Assembly: GCA_016758965.1 (NCBI GenBank)
Contig: JAEPRB010000030.1
Location: forward strand, 209,663-273,662
Direction of reading: 5' to 3'
From: Circinella minor
Taxonomy: Eukaryota > Mucoromycota > Mucoromycetes > Mucorales > Lichtheimiaceae
DNA length: 64,000 bases
Positions 10,669 to 23,627 of the stretch are shown here, in pieces. The position numbers and the translations under genes are program-made. The notes under the pieces were generated by a model. That model had not been told where the DNA came from. It made no database searches and saw only the letters and a list, made by a program, of their open reading frames with translations. How positions within the stretch are numbered: the stretch's first letter is position 1; every line of letters begins with the position of its first letter.

Positions 10669-13600
10669 AGAAAAAAAAAAAAACCTAACATATTATAAAT
10701 GTTTACTGTTATTATTTTCATGGATTATAAAATAATAATATTAGCTTCTTTTCCCCTTTATTATAGTTTATTATGAAAACATTTTTTAAAAATTGTGAAA
10801 ATTATTTCCTTTGATGATTTGTCTTATTTTTCTTTATGACTAGACTTATACACACTACTAATTAGACACTCTTCTGTTTCTACGTATATCGTAAATGTGT
10901 AAAGCTACCTAAATATATCTTGCCCAAATTTTGAAATCATATTTACAATGTTACCGTAACTAATAAAAATGTTGTGTCTTGATAATGTCTAAGATAATTA
11001 TATACTGTAAATAAGTTCCATGAATGGTTTATTAACTCCTGCCTCTGTGTATACGAGTTAGATTAGATTATACATAACACCACGCGATGTTTTTTTTTTT
11101 TTTATTTTTTACCATAACAAAATGACAAATATTTTCCTTGAAAATGCTGCGCATCGGTTTTGATTTTTATCTCCTGTGCACGTTTTGCTTTACATAAGTT
11201 AAACAGAGTATATATATAAGGCAAATATCTGAGCAATTATAAGTATAAATATATTATATACGTTTTGTGTAAGCAAGTAATGAATGTCTTACTCTTCTTT
11301 TGTTAAAAAATACTATACTGTAAGATTTATCAAATCAGTGTCACGAAAATTCAAAGAAGGAAATGTAACAAGGAAAGTAACAATAGTAATCTTTCAAATC
11401 ATGAAATGCACTAACTAACCACAGTGACTTTTTTTTATGTTTCCATGACTATCATTGCTATGACAACAATAACAATAACAATAATTATAGAATAATTTAG
11501 AGTTTGTATATTAAAAAAGAGACTAGGAACACTGATTTAAGTATATACAACAAAATTGAATCTTTTCATTATTTGATCTACTTGAAAACCTTCTACGTAC
11601 AGTAGATCTCCGGTTTTTGGAAGGAAGTGTCACAAAACACTTAGTAAACCCTGCAAATCGCAAATTGCAAAAGATATTTTATCGATTTGCATTAACCGGG
11701 GGAAATTTATAGTGTATTGAAGACATTGATAAAAAAAAAAAGTATATGCCCACATAATATATAAACTGGAACTGTCACCTATAAAGATTTGAACTGTGAG
11801 ATATCCATTCACGCTAATTTGAAAACCCCGAGTTCCGCAAATTTTTTGAAGGAAGTGTCGCCTTGCAAAATCCGGGGGTCAACTGTAAACATTTTCAAAC
11901 GTGTTATCCATCGGTGTAGACCATATAAGTACATCATACTAAAGAGCAGCTTGGTCCAATAATTGTTGTAATTATTAGCTTGTGCTTCTCTTATTGAATT
12001 ATACTAAAGGCGCAACTGAAGACACAAGTAAAGTAATCGAGTATACTGACCTTGCTGTGATTCTTATTAGTAATATGATCAAGCGGCGGGGCATGCCCTA
12101 GTTAGAGAGCCACGTCACTTATGAATCCTTTACGAGTCGATCTTAATTAAGTTGCTGTACTGAGGTGTATATACTTTAGGATAAAGTAGTAGTACAGACA
12201 TGATGCTACTTCTTGGTCCAACATCAAATGTATTTATAAAGAAAACCGATAAGATAGCTTGGCATTTCAATGATAAAATAATCTTCCCACCCGACAAAGT
12301 TGCTTTATTGATTCTTGACGAATTAATATCCATACATGTTTTTCGTCACTGCTTATAGTTCCAAAGACATCATTTTAAGCTCTCTGGTTTCAATTGTTCT
12401 CTTGGGTTTTTATCTACTTAAACTTTATGGTGCTTAAAATGCCCCTCTCAATTTATAGGGAATAAAAAACACTGTGAAGCACCATTACATGGCAAAGGTC
12501 ATCCAGAAGTTGTTGTATAAAAATGTAAGTTAAAGCCAAGCTATTAGTGATTGAGGTTTGATATTATATATCAATAGTAATAGTATACGTATTTATTTTC
12601 TGGGTGACTTTCAAAAGAAATGGATCATAAGAATTATACGTAGGTAATTTCTTTACCTGTTTTAAGTATACCGTATATGTCGTGGTCGGTATTCATCAAC
12701 ACCTTATGTTCTCAATATATAATACCTTTAAGAGAGCATTTCTCATAACATGTGGAGGGAAAAAAAGGAAATGTAACTTTACTGTTCGAATTATGAGAAG
12801 TCATGCTAGAAGAGAAAGAAGAATAAAAAAGAGAAAAGAGTGAGGGGCTGACGAAAAGAAGAAATGAGTCGGTTTTATAGTGTACTTTTCCATCTAATCA
12901 TCTAAATTACTTTGATATAGTTCTTTCAATTGTTAGAGCTTAATTGATCAGGAAAATATAGATTATTGAGACTACAGAATGGTTTACGACGACAATAACA
13001 ATGCTACGTATTTTTTATTTTTTACATTTAAGTTATGCAGCGATGTCATGATATGTTTTGCTTTTTTATGCAAGTTCAGCATGATCTTTACATATAGGGG
13101 CTGGGTCATTTTTTTAATAACATGCAAAGAACTTTCTTTGGTTACCGAAAACTTTGAAAAAAGTATCCTTGACATATTTTTAGTATCACATCAGCATAAT
13201 ACATGTATCATAAAAAGAGTACGTAGTATGAGGAGGTATATCCACATAGAATATATACTGGGGGGAAGGAAATGTCGGTCAACGTTCATGCTACTGTACG
13301 TATGCGCCACCTGACAGATGGATTTTAAGGAGGTCCATAAAACTTTTAAAGATAAAAAAAAACTGAACGTGAGATTACCAATATAATTATCGCTGTTACT
13401 TATATACAGTAAAAAAAAGTTAAATAGTGGTTGTAAATCAAAAATGATAATTATGCGTAAATGTTCTACGTATTTATAATACCAACAGCGATTTTATACG
13501 TAAAAAGAAAAGGGTATATGATAGCTCAACGTACGTACCCGTGGGATAACAGATAAATAACGTTATAAATTATTTTAAGTTGATCAGAAGACTACTTTAC

Positions 13601-14645
13601 ATGCATGGAGCGTATCCCAAAAAAAGTAAGGTTGATACGTAGGATCAAACGTCGAACTTTTATACACAACCTTTTTAAAATGATCTGTCAGACATGTTAC
13701 TGTATAGTCAACAAATAAACTTTCTGCATAAAAATTAAAACGGGTTTTTTCTTTACTCTTTGATGTTTTTTAGTGCTACATTATGCAAACGTAAATGTTA
13801 AAGTTATTTACCAAGGAATATCAGTCTATGTCTTTGTCCTTTATCGCTGGTAAATTAATGATACCCGTCATTATGAACTAGATAAGGACAACCTAAGGCA
13901 AAATAGACACGCGTTATATTTTTGAGAAAATCATAAAGAAATGTAGTGGTGAATATAATTAACCTTTATTAAGATAAAGCAATTGTTATGTTAATTTTTA
14001 CATGATATCATTTTTTTTGTAATATTTTTTATAGGTAGCTTTCAGCATCACGAGAAGAAGGTAAAAAAAAAAAAAAAAAAAAAAAAAACTGGAACAAGTT
14101 CTTGAATAAGCCGGTGTCCATGGATTCATCCTGCTGTATCCAATTAACAATTATTCTTAGATGAGTACACTACTTCAAGATGCAAAAATAATGCTCAAAT
14201 TATAATTACTACGTAACAGCAATAAAAAACGTAGAATTTGTTATTTTTTTTTTTTGCTGTTATTAATAATTGTTAATAGGTAGACAGGTCCTTGATGATC
14301 CTAAATAAAAACTACATCACCATGCACGTTTTCTGGCAAATATAGATGTGTTATACACTATATTTTCTTTTTCAGCCTGTTTACGCAAAATATCAATTGG
14401 TATAGAAATTTTTTATTACACAGGGAAATTTAATGGGATACGTATATATTATGTAGACTTTAATTGACGTAGTATTCATTTGATGTATTATGATAAATGT
14501 CCTTACGCAACAAATGTTTTTTCTTTGTCTTGATACGTAGCCTACGTTATTAAAGTCTAGAAATGATCATATAAATGAACGATATTATATGTATTTCTAG
14601 TAATTTACGTACTATAATACATCACTTACAGTATGTGGTGAAATA
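10669..14645. other. Gene-poor region with TE relics
   Basis: No gene is supported here except the inverted-repeat element at 11598-11887. The DNA is A/T-rich and dense in TACGTA hexamers. A run of about 24 A residues at 14065-14090 may be a retroposition poly(A). Open frames such as 12979-13314 have no family resemblance and are hydrophobic noise. Confidence 0.55.
11598..11887. mobile_element. MITE with pogo/Fot1-like inverted termini
   Basis: The left end reads TACAGTAGATCTCCGGTTTT and the reverse complement of the right end reads TACAGTTGACCCCCGGATTT. These match at most of the first 26 positions, and both extend into TTG(G/C)AAGG. The element is bounded by TA on each side, as expected for Tc1/mariner-pogo insertion. 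Its 290 bp contain no transposase, so it is non-autonomous. The termini resemble the shorter elements at 52714-52831 and 55051-55150. Confidence 0.65.
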
Positions 14646-15538
14646 ATGATTTTTCTCTTTTTATTGTACGTACTACTTCACACAATTCGCGCTTATCATC
14701 TTCCAAACAATACCTTACTTTTTCAACTTCGTTCACACCTCATCACATCAAAAAATAGTCAATGGAACATCTTACATCAATCAGATCTTTGGCAACGTCT
14801 TAATTTACCCAGAGCTGAAACTGATCATAACACCCTCAAACAAGAAATCAATAATTTCTGCACATTTATACTTTTTAAAAAAATGCTATAACATCCAAAC
14901 ACTAAAAGGCTATCTGCTTGCCGCCAGTATATACCTATTGATCCAATACTGTGGCTCCCGATGACACCTAGTGACTGTAGTCGTGTGGTTCGCTGACGTA
15001 TTGGTTTTCTTCCCGGTAAACCTATTCAATGTTGGTGTCTTCACTATGGCGCGCTTACCACCATCTCTCATCTTATGGATTGCTTTCACGTACATTCCCT
15101 TCTTGACGTACCACATACTGTGACCATCGACCCAATCTCTTATATTCTGAATAAACTTCTAAAAAAAACCCCGCCACAACAACAAAAACAAAACGATTAC
15201 TGGACCCGAATATGGCCACTTATTTGTTCACTTCTCTGTGACATCGATTACTGCTGTCACCTCAATCAAGAATTTTCAGCCAGCAAAGATCCAGATCCCA
15301 GCCGGCATTTAGTTATATGAATCAATACTGTAGAAAAAAATCCTTTTCACTACGTACAACACAAGCATTCACTTGACACCACAAACAACACCAGTAGCAA
15401 CAACAATAACTGGAACAACTGCGACAACTCTCACCTTCATCAGGAAGCAGAATAATAATTTCTTCTTTTTCCCTCTGACCCCAGCACCCTTCTACTAATA
15501 TTTTATATATCAAAAAAAAAAAAAAAAAAAAAAAAAAA
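14646..15538 (+). mobile_element. Decayed 3' end of a LINE (non-LTR retrotransposon)
   Basis: One reading frame carries a conserved-looking C-terminal LINE segment broken by stops at 14889-14891 and inside the motif VVR*RIGFLPGKP. Pieces include YHLPNNTLLFQLRSHLI, then SDLWQRLNLP, and VPHTVTIDPISYILNKLL, ending WPLICSLLCDID before a stop at 15318-15320. This order matches the region after the reverse transcriptase of Mucorales LINEs as I recall them. A 3' UTR-like stretch follows and ends in a poly(A) run of about 27 bases (15512-15538), as expected for target-primed reverse transcription. The reverse transcriptase core is absent, so this is a 5'-truncated, dead copy. Confidence 0.65.
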
Positions 15539-18500
15539 GCTCTACGTACCTTCTCTTTGCCTTTACATTTTTCCTTATTGTCCTTAAGGTTTTTCATATC
15601 TCTTTGCTAACAGGACCGGACTAGAGCAGCGGATATGTCCTATTAAGACGCAGCGTTCACTTATAGTCATTTATTTATTTTTCTCTTCTTCTCTTTTCTT
15701 ATGAATAAAATTTAATCTAATTCGCACAATGTGAAATTTTAATATGCAGTATGAAACAAAATACCAAAAAGGTAATAATCGAAAAGTTGCATTCTTTGCT
15801 ATTACCAAAGAAAAAGAGGATCAGCGAGAAGTTAAAATATATCCTTCTTTTCTTTTCTTCTTTTTTTTTTTCCCGATCATCTTCAAACTAACGTAAAACT
15901 ATATTCCTTATAAATAATAGTCAGCATATTTCTTCTTGTCAAATTCAGAAAACAGCAGAAAAGACAGTATCATAGGTATCTTATTTTTTTTTTTCATTCA
16001 TTTTCTCCGAGATATTTGTATTATAACCATTACTTAGTACAGCTATGTTAATCCATTATTGATTCTGAATATGTAAAAATATATGCACAACAATCTATCT
16101 TATTATACTTACTATTATAGTATATACTTATCTGAAAGAGTAAATTCCTTTTATATTTTATCAATATTGATCTTCTCGAAGAATGTAAACTAATCAAAAT
16201 AATATGTGATAATGGGGCTTTTCATTATTTAGTAAAAAAGAAAAAAAAAATGACTTGTATGGTATGATTTTTTCGTCTTATTTTAAGATAGGATTGATAA
16301 GTAAAATTTGAATGAATTATCAGATCATATGACGAGGATCACTCGTTTATCATTCTAAAAATATATTAAACAGCCAAATAATATCCCCCAAAGTAAAGAA
16401 AAACCCCAACCTTCTTTTTTCATTGCTTTGCCAATGTTTCTCCACTTTCATTCACCGATAACCGAACTTTTTACATACCAACACATTTTTCAACCTAGAG
16501 TAACTATATACTCTTTCTTATTGATTTCGAATACTAATTGACGTGGTCTACTTAATATACAACAATATATAATATTATCTTTTTAATCACAAGTAAAAAG
16601 ATGTAAGCAATAGCCGTTCAATTCGTAAATATAAATTTCATGCCATTCCAATAAAAATTGCAATAAGAAGTCATATTCATTTGTAATATATATGACGGTA
16701 AACTATAATACGTATCTAATAATGTACTATATAATCTTGGTTGACGAGGGAGGGGGGGGAGAGAAATAAAATAATACATATACATGATAGTTCCAATTAA
16801 AGAAATAAAAAGAAAATTCTACTACGTACGTATATTGACATATATGTATCACTTATCGTAACGACACATTGACAATGTATGGTCTATATTATAATCAAGC
16901 ATATTGCATAAAAATTGAAGAGAGTAAAGGAGAAACACACAGTTGAGTGTATAAAGACAGATCAGCAATTACCCGAGTAATAGGAGAGTAAACGATGATA
17001 TATACATAAATACGTAAAAGAAAAAAAAACAATATATTATTATCAACTTTTTTTACTCGTATCTTGCGACATTGCTGATCGTTTTAAACAAGTCCAAAGT
17101 AAGATTCTTTTACATTTATTATGCAACAGCAATAAGGAGAAGGAAATATCTTACAAATAAAATGCCGTACCCTAAAGTTGTCAACCTTGTTTTTAGGAAG
17201 ATCATATTGTACTACGTACGACATTTTGGAAAATCAAAAATGTCTGTGCATCTCTATTATTAATTTTTTATATACATATACTAACATTTAATATATATAA
17301 AAAAAATATAATTCAAACTAAATAAATTAAAAAAAAAGGTCCCTTGTTTAGTACGACACTAATAACAAGAACACTAAAAAAAAATCTCGTTGATAGACAG
17401 CGATCACTTTTTTTAATATATATGTATAAAAAAAATGATGCAATATATAGAATTTAACCAACAAGACAGATGACAAATTTCCCGATAAAGAATATTTTTT
17501 TTAGTGAAGCAAGCATGGAATGTTGCTTAAAAGTTATAGAATGTTTCAAAAAGCGTAAGGGAGAAAATAAGTCGAAACTGCATTTTAAGGTATAAGTATT
17601 TTTTTAACAAAGTATCTAAATGTTCCATAGATCACGATTAGAGCTTACTTAAATATAATAAAGAATGTACATCAATGTACTAATGTATATATTAACAAGT
17701 AGACCTATATTTCTGTTATACTAACGAACTATGATAAGACCGATCAATGCATAAACATAAGTTAAAATGCACGGGCCAGATAACCTTTTTTTTTTTTTTT
17801 CATAGCTTGTAAGAAAGAATAAAGAAAAAGCACATTTTTTAAAAACAAAATAATCAAAAAATCAACCCAAAACATGTGTTTTGTAGAACTGATGCTTGAG
17901 AAGGTTAGGAAAGAAGGTTCAACTTTTTAGGCGCTAGGTAGTTTTTCTTACTTTAGTAAATTTCTCTGTCTTAGGGCTCTTTGCTTTGTAGGAGCTTCGT
18001 TTTTTTCAATCTTTATTATTACCGGGTTTCTCCTCCCCCACCCCCTACTTTTTTTTTTGGGAATCCTTTAAATTTTTCTCCTTTTCCTCCAGTAAATCTA
18101 TCTGTAAACCCAACAGAAAAAAAAAAAAAAGCAGAAAAAAATAAATTAAATGGTTCGATCGCAAGAAATAAAAAAAAAAAATATATTCATGGAACTTTTT
18201 TTTTCTATTTTAAGTTCTAGGCGTTTCCATCAAAATACTATTGTTGTCAATCAAAAAAAATTTTTTTTTTTTTTTTTTGTGCTTCGTATTTTATTTATTT
18301 ATTTATACATGTATAATAAAATTAAGAGATGAATATTGATGTTTATTATTATTATTGTTTTATTACTATTATAGTATAATGGAAAAATAGACCTCCGTTT
18401 ATGCGAGAGAAAGAAAACTATTATAGAAATCCAATATCGGGGGGCAACTTAAGCTTTTATAGTATAAACGTACGTGCGGGTGTGTGTAACCTTGTTTTTT

Positions 18501-20586
18501 TTTTTCACAATGGTAAAAAAAAAAAAAAAAAACAGGTTACTATTTGATCAAAGAAATAAATAAAGAGCTTACAAAAAAAAAAAAAAAAACAATTAATCTT
18601 ATGGATTTTTATTTCTTGTAACAGGTGCTAATAATATTTTAGTATAAATATTACGTATATAACTATAGTAATTCATTTATTTTACAAAAGGAGAAAAGAG
18701 TTCGTTACTCAGCTTTTCTATCATGGTAGTACTATGTGACACATTTAGATTTTTTTTTATCTGAGAAATCAATACAAAAGTTGAAAACCTAAATATTTTT
18801 TTTTTTTATAATAATATACTATACTATGAAGCTGTCATTTTTTTTTTTTTTTATAGTATCATAATTTTGTTTTGGTGACCTTATATAAAAATAACACAAA
18901 AAGCTTATGCACAATAGATGCAGAACAACTAATATATTATCTTTTATAATTATGCAATTATATTATTTTTCTTTTTATACAATTGCATTCTTATAAGTGG
19001 AAATGATTTTTAGGGGTTTTTTCCAAGAAAAATGAATAGAAATAGGGGGTCAATAACAACCATCACTATGGAAGTTAATAAATATTATAACGACCAGTAC
19101 AATATTAAAACCTGATGAAAAAGTCATAGTAACAAAAAGATCTATCTATTAGAATGGTGGGAAAAAAAAAACCGATTATCAATTTTTGATAGATATCGAA
19201 AAAATAAAAAGTTTGTTTGAACACAAGAAACTCGTTTTTATTTAATTGACTTGTGATGTAAATTATGTATGTAGATTTATGAATAAAAACCCAATGAAAA
19301 AAAAAAGATTTGGAGGAACTAAAGCTGCAGGGTTCAATAGATATTCACCAATAACTTTGTTCAAGTCTATTAGAATAATAATAATAATAGTAATAGCAAT
19401 AATAAAAGAATGGTAGCAAAAGTACATGTGTTTTATTAGATTGAAAAATATATATATGTATATATTCCAAAAGCTCGGGCAACAACGGAGTTTTGTTCAA
19501 AATAGCCAACAAGCACACACATAACACAAATGCACGAACCCGCACTCTAAACTGCCAAAAAAAAACAAAAAAAAAAAAAAAACATAGTGTATCTTATAAC
19601 ATGGATAGAATACAAAAGTGTGTGTAAAATAGTCACAGTTTGTGCAATGGTTGTTATTATTATTTTTTGTTGTTCTCCCTCCCACACCCATAACATAACA
19701 TATAAATAATATGACCGCACTAAGCTTTATTTTTCTGTTTGGTTCTTTGTTATTTAGTATTATAGCTTTTTTATATATACTATTATGTTGCAGTAGTACA
19801 ACTCGAAAAAAAAAAAAAAAAAACTGAGTTAATATTTCCGCCCTTTTTCAACTTCACGCGTAAAAAAAAACAAAAGTGATGTGTTGTTTTCTATATAATA
19901 ATAATAGAATTATGAGGATGCCCATAAAAAAAAAAGGGATTTCATGTATAATGTATTGTTGTTATGCTGTATAAAAACAAAGTTTTATTTTATCTTATGC
20001 ATTTCATATTTAAGCAAAATAGCCAAAAAAAAAAGAAAAGAAAAGAACCGAAGTTTGCCGGTCCTAACTTGCTCTTGACTTCCCCCTTCACTCATCTGGA
20101 ATATGTTGACTCTTTTGCCGCACCAAACACTCACATCAACAAATTCACACCTTTCTTTCTTTTGTTGTTTTTTTTTTCTTCTTCCCCTTCCTCGTGTTTT
20201 TTTTTTCTCTTTTATAAACCTTTTTTTTTTTTTTTTTTTTTACTATTACTACTACTACTTATTAATATTATTATTATTACTTATTTTGTTATTGTGATAT
20301 AATATCTTGTGTTCGACAACCTTTTCTCTCCCTTCTATTTTTTTTTTCGACACATAAAAAATCCAGGCAACCAAACAACTTTTTCTAATCAATCATTGCT
20401 ATATCACGAAAATACCCTCACATATATATACATATACATACACATATACACACACATACATACAACATAAACACAAACATACAACAATATAACATAGGAA
20501 CAGAAAACTAATAAAAAACGTATACATATATATTAACTAAATAATATATATCTATACATAACGATATACATATCAACGATAAAACG
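15539..20586. other. Long AT-rich intergenic region and HSF-type gene leader
   Basis: Five kilobases hold no gene I can support. Composition is A/T-rich with many poly-A and poly-T runs (for example 18520-18535, 18573-18588, 19805-19821). Pyrimidine-rich stretches become frequent after 20.1 kb. ACATA-type repeats at 20410-20480 precede the HSF-type start codon and are probably its 5' UTR and core promoter. Small frames such as 17072-17263 look accidental. Confidence 0.55.
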
Positions 20587-22917
20587 ATGAATACCTTTTC
20601 TTCTTCTTCGTCTGTCGATACTCACTCAACACAGCCACCTGATTTGGACTCTATGGCATTCTCAGCTGCTAATATGCAAACTTCTGTTTCCCCATTACCA
20701 TCGTCATCCTTACACACGAGCCATCACATTTCTTTGCAACATCCTACTTCGGAAACTTATGATCATAATTCCAACAATAACAACCGTAATAGTAATACCC
20801 ATAGTAACAATGATACTAGTAACACCCACAATAATCCAGTCCTTACGCGCCTAACAAGAAATAATAATACAACTGTTGTACCACCACCCATGATGCACGA
20901 TTATTGGCATGGTCAAACACCCCTTTTGCTTCACAATGATTCATTACGAGGTGATTTGGATAGTATTGAAGTAAATCATTCAGAACGCGGAATTGCTGGC
21001 TTCGTGTCAAAATTATATCAGTATGTCGTTCTTTTTCTACCTTTACCTTTTAAACACATTATTTGAATAACTCTTTTTTTTTTTTTTATGATGCTATTGA
21101 TGATAATCATAAATAATAATCGATAATATTATGTACATATATTTTCCACGCTTTTTTGTAGGAGTTTACAAGCCCCTGATGATGGTCAGAAATACGCACG
21201 TTGGTGCAAACATGACGGCAAAGATATGTTTATCATTGAATGTATTCCTAGTAAGTTATTAAGCATCTCTCCCTTCATAGACAGACATACACAAACATAT
21301 ACATCCCCCCCTTCTTCTCTTCTTATTTACTCTATCCTCCCCCACACAAAAAGACTGATCTCTTTTTTTTTTTTTTACTTTGACAAATTTCATCTCCCCC
21401 CTCTTCTCTTCTCGATTCTCTTTTTACCATCACCCCCGCTTCTTCTTCGTACTTTGTCTTCTACCCCCAAAATATATGCAATTCTAAAAACCCCTTTCTC
21501 TTTTTTTTTATTTCTTACCATACTCCCATAATTGATGACTTATATTCTCTTACTCTCCCTTTCTTTGGTCCTTTTTTCTTTTTTTTTTTTTTTCCGTTTT
21601 CAAAAAAAAAAAAAAATCCCCCTTTAAAATCACTCTCCCCCCCCCTTTTTTTTCTTTTTTAGTTAAAGGGATTATATATATATTATTACTTGATCTGGTT
21701 ATTAAAGGGATCTTCATATTATTTTTTATAGAATTCACTGAAGTTGTATTACCACGATTATTCAAACATTGCAAATTTGCTTCATTTGTACGTCAACTTA
21801 ATGTAAGTATCCCATATAACAAATGTAATATAGAAAAAACAAAATATTTGTTAAATCTATCTACCTATCTTTGAAATAAATCATATTTTTCATTCAAAAC
21901 CTCAATTTATATACATTTCAATATATTAGATTTACGGTTTTCAGCGTGACACAGACGCTCGAAAGACTAAAGACACTAAAGATAAAGAATCGTGTCGTTG
22001 GCATCATCCCTATTTTCGTCCAGGTCGACGTGATTTATTTCATTTAATTCGACGTAAGGCTGCTCGATATCCGAGACCAAAACGAGTTAAAATTGACGAA
22101 GATCCAGCTACCATTGTTAACGTTGGTTCTGGTGACGAAGACTCCGATATCGAAATGAATAATAGTAGTATTCTTGATGACCGTCGTCGATCTTCTTCTG
22201 TATCTTCTATATCTCAGCAACCACAAGAAAATTTTAATAATCATCGTCATCACAATCAACATCATCCACATCAACCCCATCATCAGCAACAACAGCAACA
22301 ACAACAAAACGATACACCATTTCAAATGATGTATGAAGGGTTATCCGAACTTTCTGGCACTCCTACAAATACTACTACTACAACAACAATAAATAATAAT
22401 AACAATAATAATAATTCTGTTACAACACCTACTCGAACAAATGGAATAACAGCTACGTCACAATCAATTTCAATTCAAGAACAAAAGCAACATCTACCTT
22501 CACAACAACAACAAACACCTTCACAACAATCTTCCACTCAACAACAAACAGCATCACCTTATAATCCTCCTGGAGAGGCTGAATCCACTGATGCATATAA
22601 TACAACACCTGTGTCTGAACCAACGGCAGTAGTAACAACAACAACAACAGCCGTAGCTGGAAATCAATCCCAACATGTAGATTGGTTATCACAGCATAAT
22701 GGACCGCTGGATCATCGGTTATTAACAGAACAAGATTTACGTACTCAAGTAACTCAATTAAATCAATTATGTCAAGGTATGCGACGTTCATTTGATTTAC
22801 AAATGAGAAAAGTTTATAAAATTATTGAGGATCAAGAAAGACGTTTGCAGTTTATTGAAACAGATACCTTCAGAGGTTCAAATCAAAATGTTTTGCAGCA
22901 ACAGCAACAGCAACAGC

Positions 22918-22957
<40 letters not shown>

Positions 22958-23627
22958 GAGATCATCCACTGATATGAATAATTATATGATGTCTACAACT
23001 TTCTCAGCAAATCATCAGTCATCACCCCATAATGATTTATATACCCAATTTTTTCCCAATAATAATACTCCAGCTGCTGCTGCTGCCGCTGCTGCTGCCG
23101 CTGCTACAGCCGGTACAACTGATATTCGGATAAAAACTGAAATCGGTGCTACAACACCTGGTGCTGGTGGGAACCCCAATAATAATGGTAATCATGGTTC
23201 AAATGAACGTAATGAATATGATAATTTATATGGAATTAAATTGGATGGAACAACAGCAGTTCAAGTATCGCACCATCATTCTCATTCTCATTCCCAAGTA
23301 CAGCAACAACACCATCATTCACATCCTCATCAACAAAGGCCCATGATGAAACCAACGGAACAACAGCAACAATGGATGCCAATGTTTTCCACCACTACGA
23401 GTGGTAATACATCTGGTACAACAACTGATACAACTAATTCATTGCATTTTCAATCAACATCACCAGTACGATCTGGCGCTGCAGCATCTATTGCAGCAGC
23501 AGCAGCAGTAGCCGCAGTAACGGGGGATTCTTCAAGTAATACAACAAATGCTCCTGGAGAAATGACAACCCCTTTCGGTCACCCTGGTTTATCAAAATAC
23601 CATCATCATACAAATCGTGGTTTATAG
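20587..23627 (+). CDS. HSF-type DNA-binding transcription factor
   Basis: This nuclear regulator has exons 20587-21020, 21162-21250, 21732-21802 and 21930-23627 (763 aa). The heat-shock-factor winged-helix domain spans about residues 135-241. It starts GIAGFVSKLYQSL, contains FKHCKFASFVRQLNIYGFQR (recognition helix), and ends with RWHHPYFRPGRRDLFHLI. A coiled coil of about residues 462-509 (LRTQVTQLNQL, then a region with regularly spaced Leu/Ile/Met) should mediate oligomerisation. The rest is disordered: poly-Gln at about 522-545, plus Ala, His and Asn runs. HSF proteins bind nGAAn repeats, but this member could be Hsf1-, Sfl1- or Skn7-related; no response-regulator domain is present. The DNA-binding domain is split by three introns. 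Confidence 0.88.

Noticed and set aside
12979..13314. 111-codon plus-strand frame in the gene desert
   Set aside because: It is Phe/Cys-rich without domain, signal peptide or splice context. I regard it as chance.
17072..17263. 63-codon frame upstream of the HSF-type gene
   Set aside because: The start is not a convincing ATG context, and composition follows the A/T-rich background.
19964..20302. Poly-Phe/Leu frames before the HSF-type gene
   Set aside because: They arise from T-rich tracts of the leader and promoter.
22044..22791. Antisense frames over the HSF-type gene
   Set aside because: They mirror CAA/CAT repeat codons and give poly-Leu/Val/Met noise.
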